A model generated the notes under the pieces. It was not told where the DNA came from. It made no database searches and saw only the letters and a list, made by a program, of their open reading frames with translations. This document shows positions 50,681 to 57,580 of a stretch of 64,000 nucleotides of DNA, piece after piece; position 1 is the first letter of the stretch; each line of letters starts with the position of its first letter. The stretch is from the NCBI GenBank assembly GCA_910588685.1, contig CAJUPX010000009.1, positions 1-64,000 of the forward strand. Direction: 5' to 3'. The translations under genes and the position numbers were made by a program. Source of the stretch: an uncultured Christensenellaceae bacterium. Lineage in GTDB: Bacteria > Bacillota > Clostridia > Christensenellales > Borkfalkiaceae.

Positions 50681-51715
50681 ATGAAATACATTGCGTTTTT
50701 GTCGTTCGGTAAAGACAGTATCGCACAACTTATCAAAATAAAAGAACTCGGACTCCCGCTCGACGAGGTGGTATATGTCGATATTCGATATACGCCCGAA
50801 ATAAGCGGCGAACACCCGACAATGGCGGCGTGGATACCGACCGCCGAAAAGATAATCAAAGAAAAACTCGGATACACGGTCAAACACCTTTCGGCGCAAT
50901 ATTCGTTTAGAGAATACTTTTACCGCAAAAAACAAAAAGGCGCACACGTCGGGGAAATTTACGGTTTCCCGTTTCAAATCGGCGCGTGGTGCAATTCGCG
51001 TCTAAAACTCGACGTCATAAAGCAATACGAAAACAGTTTGCACGACGAGATTACGGAATATATCGGGATTGCCGCGGACGAAGTCGAGCGCATGTTTTCC
51101 CTCCGCGCCCGCGCGACGGACAAATTACACAAACGATCCGTCCTTTACGAAAACGGAATAACCGAACGCGACGCGTTCGATATTTGCAAGCCGTACGACC
51201 TCGTATCCCCTATTTACGGCATAACCGATCGCGGCGGTTGTTGGTTTTGCCCGAAACAACGTATTTACTCGGTTTATCGTCTTTGGAAAGAATACCCCGA
51301 ATATTTCAACGATTTGAAAATGATCGAAAAAGACAGCCGTTGCCTCATGTTAAAGACGCAATCGCTCGAAGATTTGGAAAAGCGATTTATCGGCGGATAC
51401 ATACCAAAACAACGGAAACCACGGGCGGCGGGCAATTTTACACCGCGCCGCGCGGCGAATACAAAAGAAGTATGTATCCCCGCATGCGCCGAGCATGAGG
51501 GATATAAAACGGTCAAAGTAAAATTACAATGGGTTTGCCCCGTTTGCGGACGTCGCCGCGGCAAAATTAGTAACGTCCGCTCGTATGACGGGAGTTTGTG
51601 TTTAGTGTGCGACGGTTGGATAAATCCTTGCGGACACGTTGACAAATACGACGCCGTACGCGACGAGGCGGCGTCGAACGGATTAAACCCGCATTATACG
51701 GAGGGCGATTTATGA
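50681..51715 (+). CDS. PAPS-reductase-like protein with C-terminal zinc ribbon
   Basis: Residues 1-245 resemble phage members of the phosphoadenosine phosphosulfate reductase family, with the PP-loop-like FLSFGKDSIAQL (the family motif is SGGKDS) and GCWFCPKQ near residue 187. Phage versions are often linked to DNA modification or sulfur transfer, but none is proven for this one. From about residue 250 a separate zinc-ribbon-like region follows, with VCIPAC, WVCPVCGRRRG and LVCDGWINPCGH, which resembles a small stand-alone phage protein, so this may be a fusion. It overlaps the next gene by 4 bp. Confidence 0.82.
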   Translation: MKYIAFLSFGKDSIAQLIKIKELGLPLDEVVYVDIRYTPEISGEHPTMAAWIPTAEKIIKEKLGYTVKHLSAQYSFREYFYRKKQKGAHVGEIYGFPFQIGAWCNSRLKLDVIKQYENSLHDEITEYIGIAADEVERMFSLRARATDKLHKRSVLYENGITERDAFDICKPYDLVSPIYGITDRGGCWFCPKQRIYSVYRLWKEYPEYFNDLKMIEKDSRCLMLKTQSLEDLEKRFIGGYIPKQRKPRAAGNFTPRRAANTKEVCIPACAEHEGYKTVKVKLQWVCPVCGRRRGKISNVRSYDGSLCLVCDGWINPCGHVDKYDAVRDEAASNGLNPHYTEGDL

Positions 51716-51972
51716 TAATTCCTCCCCCGAAAGACGGGTATATCCATACCCGCGCCGAAAGCGAAAAATTGACTGCACTTTGCGGAAAATCCGTTTTTAT
51801 AGAATTTACCGACGGATCGGACGCGGCGGGTTTCCTACATATCGCAACCCTCGCAACGCGTACCGAGTGTTTAATATCCGATAATCGGCGGATTATCGGA
51901 TATTACCTCGAAACCCCGACGTGCCGCGTTTTCTTTAAGAGATCCCACGTCAAACGCATTAAGGAGTGTTGA
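51712..51972 (+). CDS. Small phage protein of unknown function
   Basis: The 86-residue protein has alternating strands (KSVFIEFTDGSDAAGFLHI, CRVFFKRSHVKRI) that suggest a small beta-barrel, but I do not recognise it. Its ATG overlaps the upstream stop by 4 bp. Confidence 0.65.
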   Translation: MIIPPPKDGYIHTRAESEKLTALCGKSVFIEFTDGSDAAGFLHIATLATRTECLISDNRRIIGYYLETPTCRVFFKRSHVKRIKEC

Positions 51973-51975
51973 TCT

Positions 51976-52164
51976 ATGAACGACAAAAAGAAATGTTGTA
52001 TATGCCGCAAAGAATATAGCGGATACGGGAATAATCCCGCCCCCGTTAAAGATCGCGGGTTGTGTTGCGACGCTTGCAATTTCGGAATTGTTTTGCCTTT
52101 ACGCATAGCGGCACTCGCTAAACGGCAAAACGAGGAGGCGGCAAATGCAAATCGCAAAGTGTAA
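51976..52164 (+). CDS. Small zinc-finger-like phage protein
   Basis: The 62-residue protein has CCICRKEYSGYGNNPAP followed by LCCDACNFG, two CxxC-type knuckles about 25 residues apart that can bind one zinc. The remainder is a basic helix (VLPLRIAALAKRQNEEAANANRKV). AAGGAGTG precedes the start. Such proteins are common in early modules of clostridial siphophages; the function is unknown. Confidence 0.75.
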   Translation: MNDKKKCCICRKEYSGYGNNPAPVKDRGLCCDACNFGIVLPLRIAALAKRQNEEAANANRKV

Positions 52165-52420
52165 AAGTTGCCGTGCGCCGATTGTGTGGATAAAGACGAA
52201 AAACGGAAAAAATATGCCGTGCGACGCGGACGCGGTCGAATATCAAGAAAACTACAAAGGCAAATCGACAATCGTTACCGAGGACGGGCGCGTCCTCAAA
52301 GCGTCGATTATTACGCCGTCGAGCGGCGGGCTTGCCCCCATTATCGACGGGAAAGGTTATATCCCGCATTGGGCGACTTGCCCGCATGCGGCGCAACATA
52401 GGAGGCGCGACAATGATTAA
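52145..52420 (+). CDS. Small zinc-binding phage protein
   Basis: The 91-residue protein starts with AKCKSCRAPIVWIKTKNGKNMPCDAD, a CxxC pair and further Cys, and ends with HWATCPHAAQHRRR, giving a possible Cys/His zinc site across both ends. The form is familiar from many phages, where it is unnamed. The ATG lies 20 bp inside the previous gene, after GGAGGCGGCAA. Confidence 0.78.
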   Translation: MQIAKCKSCRAPIVWIKTKNGKNMPCDADAVEYQENYKGKSTIVTEDGRVLKASIITPSSGGLAPIIDGKGYIPHWATCPHAAQHRRRDND

Positions 52421-53339
52421 CGAGGCAATGTTTACAAGCAAAACGAACGAGTGGGCGACGCCGCAAGCGTTTTTCGACGAATTGAACAAAGAATTTGATT
52501 TTACGCTCGACCCGTGCGCCACGCCCGAAAATGCAAAATGCGCCCGATATTTTACAAAAGAAATCGACGGACTCGCGCAAAGTTGGCGCGGCGAAACCGT
52601 CTTTTGCAATCCGCCGTACGGACGCGATCTTTCAAAATGGGTTGCGAAAGCGCATGCGGAAGTCGTCGCGGGGGGGGGTACAACCGTTGTCATGCTTATT
52701 CCCGCCCGTACGGATACGGCGTATTTTCACGATTACATATACCAAAAACACGCGATACGGTTTATCCGCGGGCGGTTGCATTTCAACGAGAGCAAATCCG
52801 CCGCGCCCTTTCCGTCAATGGTTGTTGTCATGCGTCCGTCGGACGCGGACAATACGGGAGGCGCAATAATGGATAAAAAAGCGGGTTTGATTTATTACGT
52901 TTGCGACCGTAAAGCATGCGCGAATTGCGACCCCGATTGCAAACATACAAGCAAAATCGCCCACGCGAAAAACTTTACCCCCGTGGATATAAACGGCAAA
53001 TATCCCGTCAAGGCGGGCGACGCGGCAATATTTATCGAGCGTATCGAAGAAATCTCCACCGCCCCCACTGACACAAAAGCAACAATTATCGGCGTTGACC
53101 TTGCGATCGGAAACGATCACACCGCGGGCGGCGGAATTTATAAACCCGCGCCCGTGCGTCAAAATGATTGCCCCATGCAATTACAAGACGGCGACGAATG
53201 GATATGCGGGAAAGTGGTATCCGACGTCCGCGTTGTTTGCCCCGAAATGTTGGATTTTAGGGCATGCGGCGACTATCCGTACAAAATGCGAAAGAAAATT
53301 TACGAAGAAATCGCCCGCGAACATGAGGCGAAAAAATGA
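52413..53339 (+). CDS. Dam-type DNA N6-adenine methyltransferase fused to small phage proteins
   Basis: Residues 1 to about 148 are a phage Dam-family methyltransferase: EWATPQAFFDELNKEFDFTLDPCATPENAKC and the catalytic CNPPYG near residue 65. The remaining 156 residues differ: YYVCDRKACANCDPDCKHTSKIAHAKNF resembles a small stand-alone phage protein, and TIIGVDLAIGNDHTAGG another. An in-frame ATG at 52869 follows GGGAGGCGCAATA, so the C-terminal part may also be made separately. A run of nine G (52670-52678) inside the methyltransferase domain is a possible slippage site. The ATG at 52413 follows GGAGGCGCGACA. Target site and activity are unknown. Confidence 0.85.
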   Translation: MINEAMFTSKTNEWATPQAFFDELNKEFDFTLDPCATPENAKCARYFTKEIDGLAQSWRGETVFCNPPYGRDLSKWVAKAHAEVVAGGGTTVVMLIPARTDTAYFHDYIYQKHAIRFIRGRLHFNESKSAAPFPSMVVVMRPSDADNTGGAIMDKKAGLIYYVCDRKACANCDPDCKHTSKIAHAKNFTPVDINGKYPVKAGDAAIFIERIEEISTAPTDTKATIIGVDLAIGNDHTAGGGIYKPAPVRQNDCPMQLQDGDEWICGKVVSDVRVVCPEMLDFRACGDYPYKMRKKIYEEIAREHEAKK

Positions 53340-53857
53340 AAATCGGACTTTATGACGTGGACTCGCACAATTTCCCGAATTTGGCTTTAATGAAAATATC
53401 CGCGTACCATAAAGAACTCGGCGACGACGTGGAATTTGTACTCCCTTTATGCCGATACGATCGGATATATGCAAGTAAAGTTTTCGGCGACGAATACACG
53501 ACCGCGGAGGCGGCGGCTTACTTACAAAGCGACGATATACGTTTCGGCGGTACGGGTTTCGCAATCAAAATCAAGGACGGAAAGGAAGTTTACGAAAAAA
53601 GCGCGGACGCGGATTTGCCGCCCGAAATCGAGCATATTTACCCCGATTATTCGTTATACCCGAATTTAACGAAAAACACGGCGTACGGGTTTTTGACGCG
53701 GGGTTGCCCGAATAATTGCGGTTTTTGCATAGTGAGCAAAAAAGAGGGTTGGTTGATTGGTACGCGATCGAAGATCGTACCCGCAACGTCCGCAATACTT
53801 TTCATTGGCAAAACCCCTCCTCGCTTTTACAAAGCGCGGCGCAACAATTCAATATAA
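53336..53857 (+). pseudogene. Radical SAM protein, N-terminal fragment
   Basis: The first 138 residues or so resemble phage radical SAM proteins with an N-terminal cobalamin-binding-like region (MKIGLYDVDSHNFPNLALMKISAYHK) and the iron-sulfur motif RGCPNNCGFC. After VSKKEG, at about 53741-53750, similarity stops: homologues continue for some 250 residues, whereas this frame runs out after 35 unrelated residues that are the out-of-frame reading of the next gene. The simplest view is a deletion that joined two genes. The start overlaps the Dam-fusion stop by 4 bp. Confidence 0.78.
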
Positions 53858-54435
53858 ACAAATGGGAAAATCAACCGACCTATGTTGAAGTGTGGGTCGA
53901 AAAAGACGCGCTCGTCGAAGTTATCGGAAAACCCGCGGAGGCGTACGACGTACCGTATTTTTCATGTCGCGGTTATGTATCGCAATCGGAAATGTGGGCG
54001 GCGGCACGTCGCATTGAAAGAAAATTGAACGAACACGAAAGGGCGGTCATTATCCACCTCGGCGACCACGATCCGAGCGGTAAAGATATGACGCGCGATA
54101 TTGAAGAACGTATCCAAACGTTTTTGATTAACGACGGATATTTCGGCGAGTGTTTTTCGATAAACCGTATCGCCCTCAACATGGATCAAATCGAAAGATA
54201 CAATCCACCGCCCAACCCCGCAAAACTTACCGACAGCCGTTGCGGGAAATACATACGCGAATACGGTTACGAAAGTTGGGAACTTGACGCGTTAGAGCCG
54301 TCCGTCCTCGATAATCTTATATCGGAAACTATTTTGTGTTACCTCGACAAGGATTTATATGACACTATGGCGCGCAAGGAAGAAAAAATCAAAACCGAAT
54401 TGTCGGCGTACGCCCGCGCTTTCCGCACGGATTAA
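53744..54435 (+). pseudogene. Toprim (topoisomerase VI A-like) protein, C-terminal fragment
   Basis: From about 53744 the frame reads GLVDWYAIEDRTRN, VEVWVEKDALVEVI, VPYFSCRGYVSQSEMW and HLGDHDPSGKDMTRD, the acidic Toprim core of phage proteins related to topoisomerase VI subunit A. The N-terminal part of the family, which comes before GLVDWY, is missing and replaced in another frame by the radical SAM fragment. The only upstream start is a TTG inside that fragment without a ribosome site, so translation is doubtful unless it is coupled by frameshift. Confidence 0.78.
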
Positions 54436-54449
54436 AGGAGGCGGCGGAT

Positions 54450-55139
54450 ATGGCGCGCAAAAAGAAACCGAAACCCGCGGCAAAACCGCAACCCGATTAT
54501 TGCTTGACGTGCCGTGTACCCGTCGGCAAATGTAAAGGAAACTGCACAAAGCAACAACAAAAAATTAAACCGAACGACCCCGTCAAATACATGCACACAA
54601 TGTATTTTGTAACGGAGGTTAAAGCGGGCGACGGGCAATCGACCGACTCCCCCACCAACCCCGAAAAAAAAGATTATCGGCAATGGGCGGCGGAGGGTTT
54701 ATGCCGTATCGTAAACGACAACGTGATCGACGACGCGATCGTCGCCGAGTATATTTGGGAAATATATACGAAATTCGGTATCCGCCCGTTTGTTGTCGGT
54801 TATGACGAGTGGCATGCGCGCGATTTTGCAAAGCGCATAGCAAAAAATTTCGGGCAAAACGTACCCGTCAAAATCCGCATGACGCCCGAAACGTTAAACG
54901 TACCGACCCGCCATATCGAGGAGGATTTGCGGGCGCGTTTGATAAACTACCAAAACAACGCAATTTGTCGGTGGAATTTCCGCAATACGGCGATACGATA
55001 CGATCGAAACGGTTTCGTAATGCCGACAAAGATTGTCGGATATATCGGCAATAAAATTGACGGTACAATGTCGAAAACGATTGCGTACGCCGCGTTGCGC
55101 GGTTGCAAATCCGCTTTTATGGCGAAAATCGGAGGTTGA
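54450..55139 (+). CDS. Terminase large subunit nuclease domain on a foreign zinc N-terminus (chimeric)
   Basis: Residues 1 to about 47 form a small Lys/Pro-rich zinc protein (DYCLTCRVPVGKCKGNC). From about residue 50 the sequence matches the end of large terminase subunits: DYRQWAAEGLCRIVNDNVIDDAIVAEYIWEIY, FVVGYDEWHARDFAKRI, NVPTRHIEEDLRARLINYQNN and NGFVMPTKIVGYIGNKIDG. The ATPase half of about 350-400 residues, with Walker motifs, is absent, as is a small-subunit gene. The reading frame is open across the join and begins after AGGAGGCGGCGGAT, so a 229-residue chimera may be made. It could not power DNA packaging by itself. Confidence 0.8.
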   Translation: MARKKKPKPAAKPQPDYCLTCRVPVGKCKGNCTKQQQKIKPNDPVKYMHTMYFVTEVKAGDGQSTDSPTNPEKKDYRQWAAEGLCRIVNDNVIDDAIVAEYIWEIYTKFGIRPFVVGYDEWHARDFAKRIAKNFGQNVPVKIRMTPETLNVPTRHIEEDLRARLINYQNNAICRWNFRNTAIRYDRNGFVMPTKIVGYIGNKIDGTMSKTIAYAALRGCKSAFMAKIGG

Positions 55140-55142
55140 CGC

Positions 55143-55325
55143 ATGCACGAACAAAACAAGCCGCAAAAACCGCACAATAACCCGTACGGGCGCGAAATCC
55201 GTTGTCCGATACATAAACGATTGATCGGGCGTTACGACGCCCGCCACGGCGTAACAAATACGACGTTTTTTTGCCCGCAATGCGGGAAAGAATACACGTT
55301 TACGATTGCCGCCGAAAAATTTTGA
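55143..55325 (+). CDS. Small zinc-binding phage protein (Com-like pattern)
   Basis: The 60-residue protein has IRCPIHKRLIGRYDARHGVTNTTFFCPQCGKEYTFTI. The second knuckle CPQC is intact; the first is Cys-x2-His rather than Cys-x2-Cys. The layout recalls Com-type translational regulators of phages, but this is a weak likeness. GGAGG lies before the ATG, and the late promoter follows within 30 bp. Confidence 0.65.
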   Translation: MHEQNKPQKPHNNPYGREIRCPIHKRLIGRYDARHGVTNTTFFCPQCGKEYTFTIAAEKF

Positions 55326-55345
55326 CGTAAAAATCGGCGAAACGG

Positions 55346-55374
55346 TTGACATTGTACCCCGTTTTGAGTACAAT
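55346..55374 (+). promoter_or_regulatory. Promoter of the phage structural operon
   Basis: TTGACA (55346-55351) and TACAAT (55369-55374) are 17 nt apart on the plus strand, near consensus. The predicted start at about 55381 begins a structured leader of roughly 225 nt before the portal gene. A vegetative-type promoter here implies that control lies in the leader rather than in initiation. Confidence 0.8.
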
Positions 55375-55399
55375 AAAAGCAAATTAAATATTCGTATCG

Positions 55400-55505
55400 C
55401 CACCGCGTCGCGGTGTGTGCGTCGCAATTTTGATAATTGCCGCCCCGTTTGGGCGTGTACGCCGTCGGTATTAGTGATTGTATCCACCGCGTCGCGGTGT
55501 GTGCG
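55400..55505 (+). repeat. 22-bp direct repeats containing a palindromic hairpin
   Basis: Identical 22-bp units at 55400-55421 and 55484-55505, 84 bp apart, each contain CACCGCGTCGCGGTG followed by TGTGCG. Each core can fold into a 6-bp stem with a GTC loop. Identity over the full unit, including the unpaired tail, suggests selection on sequence, for example as a protein-binding RNA element. Confidence 0.85.
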
Positions 55506-55527
55506 CCACTTTTGAAACAACAAAAGC

Positions 55528-55584
55528 AAGTGCGCCGATATTAACGAGTATTACTCTCGTTTCTATCGGCGCACTTTTTATTTT
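55528..55584 (+). terminator. Strong intrinsic terminator in the phage leader
   Basis: AAGTGCGCCGATA (55528-55540) pairs perfectly with TATCGGCGCACTT (55564-55576), with an inner ACGAG/CTCGT stem, followed by TTTTATTTT. It sits 24 bp before the portal start codon and must be bypassed for the late genes to be expressed from the promoter at 55346. Confidence 0.9.
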
Positions 55585-55607
55585 CCGAAAAGGAGGTCAA
55601 CGTCGAT

Positions 55608-56888
55608 TTGGGAACTACAAAAAACGCAATTCACAATTTGCTCGGTTGGGATCGCGTGGGAAATAGACACAGTCAAATTGTAAACGCAAACAACGTATTA
55701 TTTTCCTCGTTCGGTACGGAAATTACGGCGTCGGAAATCGTTAAAACGGCAATCCACCGCGTCGCCGAGGAAATATCGAAATGCTCGTTAAAATCAGTCG
55801 TCGAAAAAAACGATCCGCGACGCGTTACGGTTTGCGACGACAGTATAAACGCCGTATTTTCGGGGCGCGTAAACAAACTTTGCGGCTTGAAAGATTTTTT
55901 ATATAAAATCGTTTACTTGCTACTCGTCAATCGGAATTGTTTTATTTATTGGGCGTACGACGAAGTACCGATCAAAGGCACGGACAAAGTGCGCCGCGTT
56001 ACGCGCGGATTTTACCCGATCGAAAACGCAAACGTCCGCCTCTATTACCTTGACGGGGAATTGCGGACGGAATTATCGACGACCGCGGGCGGCGGCATTG
56101 TGCTTGATTTGCCCTATTCGGATTTAATCCACATACGAAACGGATACGGCGCAAACGCTTTCCTCGGCGGAAACGCAAGCGGGCGCGCCGATTTCCGCGA
56201 AATCCTCGGCAATTTGCAAACGTTACACGTTATCAAAGAGGCGATCCCGAAATCGTTAGAGGCGTCGTTGTCGTTAAAAGGCGTATTGACGTTGAAAACC
56301 GTTGCGGACGCGGACAAACGCGAAGTAAAGCGCGAAACGTTCGAGGATCACTTATTCAACAGCCGATACGGGATCGTTGCGACGGATTACGAGTCGGATT
56401 TTCAACCGATAAACATACAAACGCAAGATATACCGTCGAATGTTTTATCGTTTATCCGCGACGAGATTTTGTCGCCGTTCGGCGTTTCCTTGCCGATATA
56501 CCTCGGCAAATATACCGACGAAGATTATACGGCGTTTTGGCAAACGGCATGCGAGGGGATAACGCTTGCGATAACGGACGCTTTCCGTATCGTGCTATTT
56601 ACCCCGCATGAAATCAAATACGGACACAAAATAAAGTGTTATGACAAAATCGCGCAATCGCTTTCGTTTGCGCGCCGTCAAGAAATCGCCGAAATGACAA
56701 AAGAGGACGCGTTGTTATCGCGCGACGAACGCCGCGAATTGTTGGGATACGACCCCGACGGACAGCCGACCCGCGTATCGTTAAACTATATCGACGTTGA
56801 CCTCGCAAACAAATATCAATCCGCCGCAATACAGCAAGGCAAAAAACCGACGGCAAATCCCGCCGACAACAAGGAGGAAACCGAATAA
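55608..56888 (+). CDS. Phage portal protein (HK97 family)
   Basis: The 426-residue protein resembles HK97-type portals, the ring at the capsid vertex through which DNA enters. Recognisable parts are the N-terminal ASEIVKTAIHRVAEEISKCSL, the DLPYSDLIHIRN segment, the clip and stem region and the C-terminal IAQSLSFARRQEIAEMTKEDALLSRDERRELLGYDPDG. The start is a TTG 10 nt after AGGAGG; no better ATG exists. It ends in a one-base overlap with the protease gene. It is the first gene after the leader. Confidence 0.92.
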   Translation: MGTTKNAIHNLLGWDRVGNRHSQIVNANNVLFSSFGTEITASEIVKTAIHRVAEEISKCSLKSVVEKNDPRRVTVCDDSINAVFSGRVNKLCGLKDFLYKIVYLLLVNRNCFIYWAYDEVPIKGTDKVRRVTRGFYPIENANVRLYYLDGELRTELSTTAGGGIVLDLPYSDLIHIRNGYGANAFLGGNASGRADFREILGNLQTLHVIKEAIPKSLEASLSLKGVLTLKTVADADKREVKRETFEDHLFNSRYGIVATDYESDFQPINIQTQDIPSNVLSFIRDEILSPFGVSLPIYLGKYTDEDYTAFWQTACEGITLAITDAFRIVLFTPHEIKYGHKIKCYDKIAQSLSFARRQEIAEMTKEDALLSRDERRELLGYDPDGQPTRVSLNYIDVDLANKYQSAAIQQGKKPTANPADNKEETE

Positions 56889-57580
56889 TGCCCGATACTT
56901 TAACCCGTACGATCGCGCCGATACTTATACGCCGCGCGACGCCCGACGGACAAACCGCACAAATCGAGCCGTTGAAAGGAATAATCGAGGGTCGCCCGAT
57001 TGTTTATGAACAGCAAACCGCAATCGGCGATTACTTTTACGAGGAAATCGCCCGCGGCGCACTCGACGGCGCGGATTTGTCCGATATAAAATTCATGATT
57101 AACCATAACGACGGAATGATCCCGCTTGCTCGTCATAGGCGCGGCAAACGCTCGTCAATGGATATAGAAATCGACGCCGACGGTTTGAAAATAAAAACAA
57201 CCCTCGACGTCGAAAACAACGCAACCGCCCGCGAATTATGCTCGGCGGTTACGCGCGGCGATATTGAGGATATGTCGTTCGCGTTCGGTATCATGGTATC
57301 GGGCGAAGAATGGCGCGACCTCGACAAAGATATGCCGACGCGTCGAATTACCAAAATATCAAGAGTTTGCGAAATATCCGCCGTAAACGACGGCGCGTAT
57401 CCGCAAACCGAGATATGCGCCCGCTCCACTTCCCCGTTGGATAACGAAAAAAGCGCGTTGGACAACGCGCGGGCGGCGGCGTTGGATAACGCAAAGCGCG
57501 GACAAAACGACGGGTCGCAAGCGTCGTTGAAACTTGCGAAAGAAAAATTTTTATTTTTGGAGGGTATCAAAAACCTATGA
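56888..57580 (+). CDS. Prohead protease (HK97 family)
   Basis: The 230-residue protein has the HK97 prohead protease pattern (peptidase U35/S78): a catalytic His in FMINHNDGMIPLARH and Ser in MSFAFGIMV. It trims scaffold and capsid N-termini during head maturation. The C-terminal tail, rich in Ala, Asp and Asn with repeats of LDNxxxxALDNA, is probably disordered. It overlaps the portal stop and the capsid start by a few bases. Confidence 0.92.
   Translation: MPDTLTRTIAPILIRRATPDGQTAQIEPLKGIIEGRPIVYEQQTAIGDYFYEEIARGALDGADLSDIKFMINHNDGMIPLARHRRGKRSSMDIEIDADGLKIKTTLDVENNATARELCSAVTRGDIEDMSFAFGIMVSGEEWRDLDKDMPTRRITKISRVCEISAVNDGAYPQTEICARSTSPLDNEKSALDNARAAALDNAKRGQNDGSQASLKLAKEKFLFLEGIKNL

Larger units (their letters stand above)
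55381..55607 (+). ncRNA. Structured leader RNA with duplicated hairpin and terminator
   Basis: The leader holds, in order: hairpin A1 in a 22-bp repeat (55400-55421, core CACCGCGTCGCGGTG), hairpin GCAATT/AATTGC (55424-55440), hairpin CGCCC/GGGCG (55441-55455), hairpin A2 in an identical 22-bp repeat (55484-55505), and a long terminator. Sequence just after A2 (GTGCGCC, 55501-55507) equals part of the terminator's 5' arm and could pair with its 3' arm instead. This is the layout expected of an attenuation or antitermination leader. No reading frame of note is present. Confidence 0.7.

Noticed and set aside
50663..50977. Minus-strand open frames across the early phage genes (for example 50488-50883 and 51903-52693)
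   Set aside because: They overlap plus-strand genes that have GGAGG ribosome sites and recognisable zinc, PAPS-reductase or Dam motifs.
55400..55505. A CRISPR array based on the two 22-bp repeats
   Set aside because: Only two units with a 62-bp structured spacer, inside a leader RNA and with no cas genes.
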